In this document: in pieces, positions 11,501 to 25,500 of the stretch
How positions within the stretch are numbered: position 1 is the first letter of the stretch
How the letters are laid out: each line of letters opens with the position of its first letter
Assembly: GCA_029204225.1 (NCBI GenBank)
Contig: CM055110.1
Span: 48,921,201 to 48,985,200, forward strand
Source: Diphasiastrum complanatum
Lineage: Eukaryota > Streptophyta > Lycopodiopsida > Lycopodiales > Lycopodiaceae
DNA length: 64,000 nt
Direction: 5' to 3'
Notes under the pieces: model-generated
What the model saw: the letters and a program-made list of their open reading frames with translations, nothing else
Told to the model about the DNA's origin: nothing
Databases searched by the model: none
Translations under genes and position numbers: made by a program

Positions 11501-13499
11501 TGACTCGGCAGCTTCTGAGATAAAAGTGTTTCAAGAAGATCATTAACATTGTTGCCAATTAACTTCTGCAATGCTAGCGAGACCCTTCAGCTTTGGGCCA
11601 CATGACCTAGTACATATGCATGGTAAAATTGGCAACCAGTCAGTCACTAGGCAGTTAACAGATTATCTTAGGAAAGGCCAAATTCAAACTAGTAGTTCAC
11701 CATGGGCATCACCAATCCTTTTGGTGAAAAAGAAAGAGGGGTCTATGCGTCTAGTTAGGCTCTAACTAGTGGTCAACACTTAAAATCATTTATAATTAGA
11801 CGAAAGCCAGTGAGGTTAGTGGTTAAGCCTAACCTCACTGGTTTCCCTCTAATTATGAATGATACCGAGTGTTAACATAAGCACCAGTCAGAGCCTAACT
11901 TGACCTGACTCCCATGTGAAACAAAGAAAAGATCGTAAGCTCTCTCTCTCAGCCCTGATGATTATCCATGAAAAACAAAATATATCATCCTTGATATAAT
12001 CATGTACATCACTACAGATCAAGGAGAGTGGCCAAGACTGGTGAGACAATTAGCATGAATAAGGAGTCAAGTAGCTCATTGTCATGGGCACAGTACATTT
12101 CAATTGTTTGATGGCTTCATGCACCATCTGTAGTGTGTGAAGACGAAATAGTCAGATTGCCAAGGGGAGATGGTGATAGGAGTGGAGATTGGTATGGTAT
12201 ATAGAGTGATAGTGTTTTACATCCAAGTCTATGTCCACTTATTGACACCGATGAGACAGTCAACCACATTGTGTGCTCTGATGTGTGGGTGGCAAAACAG
12301 ATACTCGTATGGCCAAGGGGAGATGGTGATAGGAGTGGAAGTTGGCATGGTATATAGTCTGGTGGCATATTGCATCCAAGCCTGACGATCCTTCAAAGGA
12401 TGTGGCATTGCTCGGGCAGAGAAATTCATGCAAGAAAGAGCCTTACACTGAACTATATGACAGGTCAATAATCTTTGAATTATGAACATAAAGGAAAATA
12501 GTATTGATGTTTAGTTTCTCAGAGGTGTGGAGAGGATGTATGAGCCTCTTTTCTTTCCATCACTTGTACAAAGGTGAGGTATTCACCTAGGAAGATCTTG
12601 GTATCTTTCAGTTTATATCTTTGATGCAATACATTCCGTCGAGACTCCAACGAGTTGAAGCGCAGGACCAAGGTGCTAGCATCTTTCTTGGTACGCCAGG
12701 CTGAATTCAAAACTTTGTCATGATGATGGAGAGTAGCTTCCAAAAAAAATTTGGCTTCCACAAGGGCATCCTGAGGATCCGGGATGCCTCTGACACGAAC
12801 ATTGAGGGCCTTTTGCTCTCGCAATCGGCTCTCAGTAAGTGTAGTAGAAATGAAAGAAACTGGAGCATCCGATTTACCTAGACCTTTGAGAACATCTGTT
12901 TGCTACATGAGAGGAAGATGCGCATTGCATGGCTGTAATTTCATGTTTGAGTTCTACGATGGATGCATCTGTCTGCTGCAGGTGTGACTGAACTGATAGG
13001 ATCAGTTCACGGTGAGAACCCATCTCTTTCCGGTGGCTGGCAAGAAGTCCAACACCCTTATCATGTCTGCACTGAGTGAAAAAAGCATTTTAGAAATCGA
13101 TAGAGGCACTTCTTGATGTGGGGTTAAGGGAAGAGCAACATTGGACTCCATTTCGAGAGAGAGGAAGTGCATGAGGTAAATCAGCTACAGTAGGTTCACC
13201 CGAAATGGGGATGGATGGGGAGATAAGAACTACCATAGGCATAGAGAGTGAAGGAGAAGATGGAGCAGGTTTTGAGGAAGATGAAGCAATGCTGGAAATA
13301 GTAGGTAGAGCACCCTTCTTGCTTTTAGCCATGACTGCAACAGCCCCAGTGAGTAATGGAGGTCAGCCGCTGTTTTGCAGGGTAGAGCCTCGATGCAGGT
13401 CAGCCGCTATGGAGCAGCGAGGAACACGCCATCGTGGAGTAGCCAGCCAGCAGTGAGCACTAGGGTGCCATTGTGATCAGCATCAACGGGACAGGGCAC

Positions 13500-13540
<41 letters not shown>

Positions 13541-16469
13541 AAAGAAAGATCTTTATTAATGTCCATGAAATACCCTAAGGTACAAAGGACTAATAAACAG
13601 GTACATGTCAAGTATGCACGGTGGGAGCATGAAAGCTCTACCACCTAAAAGAAACAAGACAGCAAAAAACAAGAAATAGTGACTGGCACAAGCAGAGTCT
13701 ATCATCATGGTATAATAGATGTCTCTCCGCTTGTCAAATAATGACGTATAGTATGTTGTGACACTATCACTGAGCAAACTGCGGATCTTTGTCTCTGAGT
13801 GGATGGTCAGTGTCATGTCTGCCGCCGTGAAGCTGTGGCCTGTGGGCTGGCTGTCTCTCTGGTTATGTACATTGTCTCCACCCGTCTATGTATGGAAGCA
13901 TCCGGAATCTCAGCCTCTCCATCAGAATCAGTACTCTCCTGTCTCTATCTCGGATGAGATAAACACTCCTATATGCTCAACTGTATCAAGGGGAGGGTGT
14001 CAGCATCTAGCCTCATCATACGCAGGTCTGACATCTCTCGGATCATCAGTGCAACACATCTGGGGTCCTCATAAGATATCAAGGTACAGAGTGTGACTGG
14101 GTGATCTCGAAACAAGCAATAATATCTCCCTCGGATCTCAAAGTAAGCTGGGCATCTGAAGAGAAAATGAAACTCATCCTCTACATCGGGTGTATCACAC
14201 ATACTACAAATCCGAGCATCTCTCGAAGTGCCACTATATCTGCCAGTCTCAATGGCTAGCTGGTGAGAGGAAACCCGAAACTGACCCATCACTGTCCGTA
14301 GTCTATGTGAGATACTCCACCAAATATCCGGGTACTATAGGATACCCAACGGGATCCCGGGATAGAAAATGTGCCCGATAAAACTCAGTCTTCACCCCAG
14401 ATGACCCCTGCCAAGTGCTCTGAAGATATGCCCTATACAGGTGGCCTCGAACATACTGATGAGTACCAGTTGGTAGATCAATTATATGAATACCCAATGT
14501 GGAGAGGAAACGACAGGCCTGGGAATACCACGAGAAGGAGTGTCCCTCAGAATGTTAAGTGTTGGGATGATGACAAAGTTGCTGCAACATAGTGTGTGCC
14601 TCCACCCTGAAGATCCTCCAGTCGTTGTATGAATGTGACAATATGGAACAATGCCTCTAGCTGAATAGGGGGGACGACAAACTCCGCCAGTATAATATGA
14701 TGTTGTACAGGGCTTAGCCCGTATCAACCGAGATAGCATATGAATCTGAAGTCGTGAGATGTGTGCCCACTTGGTGGCCGTCAGGCCAGTACTCCATGTC
14801 TCTAATGCGTACAAGGCTGAGGGGAATACCATAGTGTCAAAGAGTCGGCACTTACTAGTCGCATCCCTAATGTGTGAGCTGAAACATAGTCTCTCCAAAC
14901 ACCAATGATGCATAGCCCTTCTGTAACCGGGAAACTGCCGCCTGTTGCATGCTAAAAGTGGGACCATATAATACCACACCCAGGTATGTGTAGGAGTCAA
15001 CTACCTCAAGTGGATGTCCATCCCATAGAAGCTCCTGTTACATCATGAAGGATTTGGAAGTGTTAAACACCATAACTTTGGTCTTGGCCACATTCACTGA
15101 CAATCCCCACTGTATACAAAATGAGTGAAGCGCATCCAGATGTCGCTGCAGGCCTTCCCTCGTCCTCGAAAGCAAAACCACATCATCAGGATATAATAGG
15201 ATAGCAATAACGAGGTCACCCAATGCACATTCCTCTCCTCCATCTCTCTGTATAACCTGCTCAAGCTCATCTATATATAAACCAAAGAGTGTAGGTGAAA
15301 GTGGACATTCTTGCTTAACCCCAATAGTACTCTCTATCTCTAGCAATACAACTCTTGATACTTGAATCCTGCGAATAACTCATTTGTACAATGCCACAAC
15401 TGCCTGATGATATCCTCCTAGAAGCCACAATCCTGAAGCCTCTGTATCAATAAATTTCTAGGCACAATGTCAAAGGCTTTGCGGAAATCCACAAAGCAAC
15501 AGTATAAACGCTCTCTCCTGGCCTTAGCCTCCTCAATGATGGATGTCAGGGTGAAAATATGATCCATGTAGTGTATCCTGGTCTGAAACCAGCCTAGCCA
15601 ATGGCATGCAGTGCTCTCGTATCCATCTCTATACTGATCTCTGACTGAAGAATAGAACCGTAAACTTTGGCAAAGAGGTGGCTAATCATGGGATCACCGC
15701 CTTTATGGATAGGATGGATAAGGTTTGTGGACCAAGGGGAGGGGAAACCAAATGTGATAGCGCGGTTGAAAAGGAAAGAGAGGAAAGGTGAGAGCATGTC
15801 AGCGACATGCTTCAAAAGTTCAACCTCTAATTCGTCAATGTCTTTGGATATATGTAGGTTTAATCGATCAATGGCCTCTTCTACTATGTCTGGAGAGAAT
15901 ATATCAGAGGTACATGTGTATGGGGGTGTGGGAAGTGGAGATGCATCAGGTACAGTGTACAACGATGTGGCATAGGTCACCCATGTGCTAAGATCTGTGA
16001 TCCGGGGTGGAGGTGCTCGTGAGAGGAATTTTTGCCAAAAGGATCTCGATGAAGAGCTAAAGAGACAGTCCATATTCTTCTTTCAACCCTGGCAGATTTC
16101 GTATGTAATTTTCTTTTTTCAGGTGGTTCTACAATATACACGAGATAAGACCTTTACCAGATGGGGAAGGTGGCAGCGTGTAAAAACCAAGTTTAGGTGA
16201 AGTTGGTTACATCCGTGGTCATACCAGGGGTTATGTGGCTGACAATGTCGTAAGTGCTTGGGCCATGGGGATGGGAAAGCAAGGGATGCAGCGGTGTGCA
16301 CGGTCAGGACAAGAAAAAGAGACTGGTCCACTAAAGTATGCTCGTAGCGGAAATGAGTCAGGAGGTCCGATAAGGCTTCCCTGTACAGAGGAGTGTTTTG
16401 AGGGTTATAGCGATATACGGTCTTCCCGATAGGGGTTAACATACGAGTGTATGGGGTGTGAAGAAGGCC

Positions 16470-16507
<38 letters not shown>

Positions 16508-19500
16508 CGAATGGTCAGATACAATGGTGCGGTGAACCAAGAAGGATGAAATAGAGGGAAGGAGAGACGACAATCCCATGAAATAGTCAACAACACTACG
16601 TCCTCCGCTGCGTGGAAAACAAGTATAGTCACCTGAATCAGGCCACTCCAGTACGCCATTATAAATGGCCAATCCATGAGCCTCGCCCAACTGAAGCACC
16701 TGCTCTCCATATGCAGTAACTAGACCCTCCGCATCTGCTGATCATCGCCGGAGGCCAAGATCATCCCAGTCTAAAGCATGTATCCGCTATGGATCATCCT
16801 CTGCTCTATGGAACGCTGTCTGCCTGAACCCAGTCCTGGCATTAAAGTCGCCAGCTAAAAGAATATAACCCCGCTCCTCGTATCTGATAATGTCTGAAGA
16901 GAGGATAAGCTTAGTCATGATGAAGGCTAGGACTTATGATCAAAACCAATCAAACAAAATGCCTATTTCCTCATAGAAAATCAAGGAAACACCCACGTTT
17001 CATCACTCCAGCTTGCTCAAAACCTGACAAAAAATAGATGGTGGGCCAAATGCAGCTCGTAAGACAGAAAAAATCAGCACAAAATAGCTCACACATCTAG
17101 CAATTATATTGTAGCATATATACATTACTGATTTCAGCTTTCCACACTCTCTAGCTACTGACGGACGCCCCAAATAAGTTATTTTCCATCTAACTTTACA
17201 ATCAAAGTTTTTTACGTTGTATGTCCATGTGTACCTCAGGAAAATGCAACTCCAAACCTCAGGGTGAGGAAAGTACATTATGGCAATAATTATGGAGAGG
17301 GTAGCTATTTTAATAGCACCTGTCCCTCAGCCCACAGTTATCAAGCTTTCACACAAAACCAAAATGAGGATAATTCACTTTGATGAGAGGCCAGCTGGAG
17401 TAAATCATGAAGTATATATAGTCAACCACTCATATAATTAGGCAAGCATCCTTGTACATCAACAATTAAATAGTAGGACTAACTTCACATCAAAGTTGTG
17501 CAATACACCAGTTACTGTCTATACTAGATCCAGCATACTTACCCAATGCAGTGTGCAAGAATGAAAAAGATACACCTTACCTTCACAAGTTCGATAAATT
17601 TTTGACAATGAAGAAGAAACCCAACTACTGAGTGTCCATCCTGTACATCATTATTCACAGGCTACATATCAATACAAGTGCACAAGGCCCGGGGTTTATA
17701 TCTATTTTCAAAAGATGAAGACAAAAAAAGCTGTTTCCAACATTGTGCGAAGGAAATTAGAAAGTGTCGATGGTAGACATATCTTAGTGGAACATGATTG
17801 AATCCTACCTGCAACAGTTTTGGATACCACTCCCGTAACTTTGCAAAGACACTGTCCACATCACCATCCCTGGCAAGCTAATCAAAGAACAACCCCTCAG
17901 CTTCATACTCAGGCAAGTTTGATAAAGAGAATTTTTTAATATCGCTAAATTTGAAACACTAGCACAAATAACTCATAGTTATCTAGCCATTCAAAAACAA
18001 AATATGATGTGAAGTGATATTGTATATGCCTACTCTGAGCTCCCTTTAGAACCAGATTGTAATAAGAACAACTTACATTCTGAATTTACAGGCAATGAGA
18101 CCCAGTGCAGATTCATAGTACTGTGCAGAACATGTCGTGCGTATATATGCAAAATGATGGATGCATAGAACTTGTTGCCTACAAGAGTGGGCGGGACTCA
18201 GATTACAGTGGACTTAGAGAAGGACTATTACTTCGCACTTGTCACACTTTGAACTCTTACTTTCATGAACACATATATTGTACAATAGTTAAGAAGTGGA
18301 GAAAGGAGCTTCGAACTACAAATACCTCAATCTTATGTTTAGGACTTGAGACCCTAAACTAGGATGAAAACTACATGCCCGCACACACAAAAAACAAAAA
18401 ACAAAACAAAACCTTCTACAAACTCAAAAAGCTCATAGAAATCAAAAAAATAAAAAAATAGATAGAAAATTTAGAAAGCTTATAAGATCCCAAAAAAAAC
18501 TCAAAAAACATATCCCTTCCCCCATTCGCTCTAACATTGATGAACTTTAGATCCAAATAAAGTGTGTGAATATTGCAATCCCTAGTTCTTTGGTATAATC
18601 AATCGAAAAGATCAATATTGCAGCAGCTCCATACTTGGGGATGCATAGCTAGCAACTCTAGCCATGGCATCGCTAAACAAGGTGGTGTCAACAATGGCAA
18701 AGGGTAGGTAGGTTCAAGAACATCTGAGCCATAGTCGTGTTGGCTCCCTCATGTTGGCTCCCTCATGATGTGTCTTCCTCATTGACTATGCTAAGGTCTG
18801 TGACCTGGACCTGCAAGGCCTCAATGGTTGTCATGGAAGGAGGCCTGCCTCTATAGCATCTGAGACCTACTTGGCAGGAGGATGATTAGAAGCATCATCT
18901 GTGAAAGGTGTTGCATCAAGGTAGAATGGGTGGAGGTGGAGGTAGAATGGAGGGTGCAACAAGGTAGAATGGGTGGAGGTGGAGGTGTTGATGGCCTTCG
19001 GGGTGTGAGGGTGTGAACAAGGTGGACAGTTGGCTACTGAAGGCATGGCGAAAGGGGATGTAGCTTTATTATTTAAGCCTTTCAAACAAGCTAGGTGTGG
19101 GAGCTGTTGTTGATAAGAGCCCTACTCAACCCTAAAATTTGAATGCCCTGGAGGGTGGACATATGTTGCTGAGTGGCGCACCTGCTAGCCATAGTGGCGA
19201 TGTTGCTGCGGAGCTCTAGAAGCTGCCACTAGGGGAGCCCTAGCATAGCCATGTGTGTCAGTCATGTTGCCAATCTGCCTCTATTACCATGAAGCATACG
19301 CATATGCCAATAGCCCCATCATTGGTGCTCACGAGATGAGAGCCCTCAGCCTACTCAAGGTGCTTGAGAACTCCTTGCCTCAAAAAAGGAAGTGCCAGTG
19401 TCTATCACCAAAGTTGCACTAGCAGTTGCCCTTTGTGTTAATCAGCTTAACTTCGTGCCATGGATTCTCTCTATCTCTAGGCATCATGGATAGGGTCGAG

Positions 19501-22500
19501 GTGCTCCTTGACCCTTTTCAATAACCCATGAAGTGCAAAAAAATGTTAAAAACGTGGCCTATAAACCCTAATACATGCACCCTAAACCAAACTAGAGTAG
19601 TATCTAGTCTAACATTGTTATAAACAGAGAGATTGAAGCCCTAAACCCGAAAACCCAAATAAATTCTAAACCCTAAATCTTAAAAGAACTAGCCTAAACT
19701 GAGCCACTAAACAAAGCGCAAGGAAAACAAATCAAAGTGAGAATGGAAAAACAACAACACTTGCAAATAAATACCTATTGCCCAAAAAATTTGTTGGAAC
19801 GAGCAATCTTTACCACGACGCTTTACGATGAGCTCGTAGACAATCGTATTACAAGGCTTACGATGAGCCCATAAGCAGTCGTAGTTACGAGGCCCTATGA
19901 TGGAAAATTGCGCCTAAGCAATGACACGCAACAGCCTGTAAAACACTTGCAATCGTAAGAAGCCGTAAAGGCTCGTAAACAGTCATAAGGTTACGTGGCT
20001 TTACGATACGACAGCCATAGTCAGTACAAGTGTTATGACCGTAAGATGTCAGTAACGTTGACTAATCCCCAATAGTGCTCAACACTAGATCTGAAATGCC
20101 GGACTCTCCTCTGAAGCAACCCCAAACTCTCTCATATAGTGCCATAATTGCCAAAACTATATATGTGGAGAAACCTAGGTCTCGCAATCTCTGGATAAGC
20201 AAGGATCGTGGGACCGAGTCAAAGGCTTTCCTGAAATCAACAAAGCAACAATAAACTCTCTCACGTCTCTGCTTGGCCTGCTCAATGATGGAACAGAGTG
20301 TAAGGATGCGATCAGTGGTAGAGTAATGAGCTCTAAAACCTGCCTGACCCTTGGCATGAAGCCTCCTAGACTCTGCCTTTTTACTCACTGCAGACTGAAG
20401 GATGGTCCCATAGAGTTTTGCACTGACATGTCCAATCATGATGGTGCGATAGTTATCAGGTTTCATGGGATCACCACTCTTATGGATAGGATGGATAATA
20501 TTGGTGCACCAGGAGGAAGGGAAACCAATGGTAACAGCGTTGTTAAGAAGATCGGCAAGGATGGGTGTCAACGTGTCAAGAGTATGGATAACAAGTTCAG
20601 ATTCTAAATCTTCGACATCTCGTGTACGGTGTGTTCTCATTTTCTTGATGGCTACAAGGACCATATCAGCCGTAAAAAGAGAAAAAACAGAGGATCGTGG
20701 GGAAATGATAATGGGAGTGTCAATAGGGATAGTATATAAAGTGGTGGCATAATTAGTCCAAGTGCGAAGGTCTGTGATCAAAGGAGGTGGAGACTAGGGA
20801 GTGAACTCACGCCAAAAGGCACTAGTGGAGGAGCTATAGAGGATATTAATGAGACGTCTACCTTCATTAGATTCATAAGTGCGTTTATTATGCGAAGAAC
20901 ACGGTGGCATGTACGACGTGCATCATGGAGCAAGTGAGGTGAATGACATTGTGCGTACATGATTTGTTGGTGGTAATATCAACATTCATCATCATACCAA
21001 GGTGTTTAGCTGAACGAGAGGAGGGTCTGGGATTAGATCTATGGGATGGAAAAGATATAGAGGCAGCTGCATGTAAAGCAGTGGTGAGGAAAGCAGCTTG
21101 GGTTCAAGAGGTAGATTATGGGGAAAATCACGGATTAGGGTCATAAGAGATTCTTGGTATAAGGGAATGTAAGTCTTGTCAAACTTGTGATTTGATGCCT
21201 GATTAGAGAGGGAGAGGGAGATGGATGTGGGGTGGTGTGTCCAAGGTGGAACGAGAGGCGGGAGTGATCAGAAAGAGCAGTAGTGCAAATATGGAAATCT
21301 AAGATAAATGGAATGAAAGAGGGTGATCCCATGAGATAGTCCACCACACTATGTCCGCCACTATGAGGATGGCAAGTAAATCCAATAGAGTCAGGCCAAT
21401 AGGCTAGGCCATTAAAAATGGCTAGATCGTGTGCCCCTCCAAACTGAAGAAGATACTCACCATGAGTAGTGACCGGTCCAAGAACATCAGGAGAGGTCCT
21501 CCTGATACCCATATCCGCCACATCAATGGGTTGTACGCGACTGATCCGAAGAATCATGAAACTCTGTCTCACGTGAGGCAGTTCTGGCATTGAAATCACC
21601 AGCCAGTAGATAAGACCACGCGCTGAGTATCTGATAATGTCCGGTGATAGATTAGTGTATGGAGAATCAGCATCTGCAAAAGAAGATGTCATAGGTGGAA
21701 AGTAACATACTGCCATAAAGATATCTTTGTCCAGGCCTATATAAACATGCCACTCCACCTGAACCTCTACCACTCGCTGAACGTGTCACTATCCGGTATG
21801 TAGAATACCACCGAAAACCTGGAAAATTTGGTAAGCCTCTCTCACTGCTCTCATGCGTCTCAGTGAATCACCATGTGCTATAAAATCAGCTAAGTCTTCA
21901 GCTGCTGCTGCTGAATGAATCCCATTACAATTCCATATTCCGATCCGCAACCTGTGTGAACGGGCCGGCCCTCAGAACCCACCCAAGCCCGAGGACCCCA
22001 AATTCCTAGGCACTAGACGTAGTTGATCCGCGATCCAAGTATCGAACTTGACCATCACGATAGATGGCAATTCTACCAGATGCCTTGGCATTTTGGAAAG
22101 CTTTCTTACATTCCTCCACTTGTATATAGGTGAGGTCATCATCTAGGAAAATGTTTGTACCCTTTAGGTTTGGTTTGAGCCGCAATACATTTCTTCTCTC
22201 CTCTTTTGATTTGAACCGGATGATAAGGGTGAAATTATCTTTTTTGGTACGCCAAGCATCCATTCCATCAGCATTAAAACTCAATGTGGTTTCAGGAAAT
22301 GATGTTGCTTCCTTCAATGCATCTTGAACGTTAGGAACACCTCGAACACGAACATTTAGAGCTTTTAAATTCTAAGTTTCTCTTCGGAAATGGTGGCAAA
22401 AATAAAAGTAGACATTTGGGTAGCAGTACCTTCTTCTTTCTTGAATAATGAAGCCCAAGTCTTTGTGGCTTCTTTATGTTCAACCAAATTTTGCTCTAGT

Positions 22501-25500
22501 TCATGAATCTTGCTTGTCATTGGAGTCGGCAGTCCTTCTAGTATATGGATCTTCTCTTTGAGAATTTCGTTGTCTTTGGTTAGGGCGATCACGGCCACTT
22601 TGAGGTTCTGCATCCACTGCTGTCTTGAAATAGCCTTCATAGGCTTTCGTCGGAGTGTACAAGTCATCTGCCGAGATTGGAGCGGTGGTCTCATCTTTGT
22701 TATCAGTAACGCAGATCAGAGAAGGGGAGGAAGTAGAAGAAGAAGAAGAGGAAGAGGAAGTTGGTAGTGAGAGCAACGGAGGGGGGGGGAGGGCAGCAGT
22801 GTCAGGGAACTGCTGCTAAGCAGCAGATAAAGTCTGCTGAGCAGTAGCAGCAACAGGCTGCTGCTTCGTAGCAGCTGAAAAGGAGGGGGGGGGGTGTGGA
22901 GGAGTTGCAATGGAGGTGAGGGAATCGGGTGAGGGGGATGAGGTGGAGAGGGGGAGCCAGGGCTCCCCCTGGTTTTGTGTGCCATGGAGGCTGGAGAGAT
23001 GGCAAGGACGGTGGGTTGGAGCGCTGGGCTGGAGCGCTACATCATCTCCAAGAGAGAAAGAAAGAAAGAAAGAAAGCTTTATTAATGTCTTTTCCATGCC
23101 AAAAGGCATATAAGACAAATAAGTACATATCAAGTAAGTGGACCATCTGGGAGTGTATGAAAAACGTCTCCAAAACTGAAAGAAAAGCATATATAATAAA
23201 TCTAAACACAATTACCAATGTTAACTAAAAAAGCACGGCCGAGTCGGCAAAATAATTAAATCTATTTGAAATGTAATGTCAGACACCCGTAGAAGGTGCA
23301 TTGTACTCGCAAGTCTATGGCGTGAAAACTAGAGGTAGATCAACTCTCAAATGGGCCCAAAGTGAAAAGGGACCCAAGTAGTTAAAATAGAATTTGGTTT
23401 CATAAACTTTGTAAAGTCAAGTTCTTATGGCATATGGTTTTGGGTGAACCAAAAACCCTAACCCTAGGAATGTCTACATAAGAGCATGTGACACCATTTT
23501 GCAACCACCTTTTTCATTTGAGAAGAATAGAGTTGAGAGAGAGAGAGTATCTCCTCCTTCCTATCTCTTGCTTGCAAAAGCCCTCCTTTTTTCTTTGTGT
23601 GTGATTCTTGTGGATGAAGAATGTATTGTTTTTGTTAATCATGCTATTACAATCACAAATGATCCTGTTTCAAACTAATCCATAAAATCCACACACAAGC
23701 AAAATAGGTGTTAGAATCATATCTTGGAGTGATCATTAAGATCCATAGGTAGGAATTTCTTCCATTGTTCACCTCTCTTGAGAAGATCAACCTCTTGAGG
23801 AGAAGATCTAAAGCCAAGGATGCCTAGATAAACCCAAAAGAAACCAAGATCCAAGAAAGGATCAAAACCAAACCAAGAAAACCCAAAAAGAAGAAGATAA
23901 GATGACGAATCTCACCACAAGATCTAAGCCATTCCACTTCTAGATCTTACACTTAGATCCCCATTCCCAATTCGTTGTTTACCCTCTCCCCATTGGATCG
24001 AAACCCATTACTACACACGACTACTCACCCGGTTGGAGATCCAAAACCCCTTCTTTGCCCTCTAGATCCGACCAATTAGGGCGGCATGGAAAGGGTCCAA
24101 CATTTTTTTGGCGTCGTTGCCGGGGAGATGGTGCTAAACAGTCTTAGGAGTGGATTTTTTGTTTGCATTTGTCTGCTATTTTCCCTCTTTTTTTGACAGG
24201 TTTATTACTCGGCCTACTATGTTTTTCCAGTTTTATGTTATTTTTATCACTCGCCACTTTTCCAGAGAGCAGAGCAGACACTGATGCACCATCTGTTAGC
24301 TCCGCGAGTAATGTTTATTACTCGCCCACTGTGATTATTACTCGCCGATTGCAAAATCTCGAGATTCTCTCAGTATCTTTACTCACCCTCTTTACAGAGC
24401 TCTCTGCACAGTCAGATCTCTTGTCAGATAACTGGGCGAGTAATAAGGCTATTACTCGCCTGACCCCATTACTCGCCAAGTTGATTTTTTCTATTTTTCT
24501 CAGTCTATATCTCATGCGTCAGGAACTTCCCTAAAATCGACCTTCCAAGGTTTGATGGAAAGGGAGATCCACAACGATTCTTGCAGATTTACACCCAGGC
24601 GTGTAAAGCCTACGGAGACGACTGCCACAAGAGCTGTTAAGATACTTCAATCTGTGCCTAACCGATACTGCGAAGGATTGGTATTTCAATCTGGAGCAGA
24701 ATGAACGTGACGATTGGAATATCTTAAAAGTCGAGTTCATCACACGCTTCAAGACCACCCGCTTTCTTTCCGATACTTTCCCGCAATATTGACATATCCG
24801 CATGGACAAGAAGAACGAGTCCTTGCGCGACTATATAGCACGGATCAAGAGATTATAATACACTCGCGCCACTTTTTTCCGAAACCAGGGTGTCGCAACA
24901 TACCAACACAAAATTGCTATATTTATGTAGTATTTAGATCGTTCCCCAAGGAAATAGCACTTTGTAAGTTGTTTAATTGATATAGACTTCACTTATTTCG
25001 AATGAAATGGAGTCGAATGAAAATCTGATTGTCAACAGACATTTTATAAGTAACCAGTATTACTTGTATTGTGGTGTGTGTTGATAAATGAATTCCAAAC
25101 AACAATCTTCCTCTATCAAACCGAATGAAAAGCGTTCTGCAAATGAAATGTTATCAGAGTAGTTCGACGAAATTACACTCTGACTGATTAAGTTGTCAGC
25201 AGGGATCTGTGCTATGTTCGATGCAGACGCGTACGAACAGACAAAAAGTTAATCTTATTCTTGAACTAATGTGTTCTAGACAGAAGTCCTCAACAACTAA
25301 AGTCCAATCATGGTTAAAGAACTCTCAAAGTGCCGATTCAAATTGGTCCAAAGAATATTGCCCACAATATTCACACTAATGACATAATTGGCATGATATC
25401 TGTAATTATCGCAAACTTTACCCATGATGTTCTTTATGATGCCTTTATATTCTTTCAACATACACAATTTTGCAACTTCTTTGGTTACAAGCATTTTACT

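Larger units (their letters stand above)
20060..23050 (-). mobile_element. LINE copy (LINE-G), 3'-truncated
   Basis: A minus-strand LINE holding an ORF1 region (about 22985-22006), the ORF1/ORF2 junction and ORF2 as far as the middle of the RT, where homology stops at STIGD (about 20062) in place of STIGVKQG. The 5' boundary is a GAGAGAAAGAAAG tract at about 23050 that abuts the 3' end of another LINE in the same orientation. Confidence 0.8.

Noticed and set aside
24109-24126. tRNA gene
   Set aside because: The tRNA-like strings here, at 1829-1841 and at 9881-9893 are retrotransposon primer-binding sites; no cloverleaf is present.
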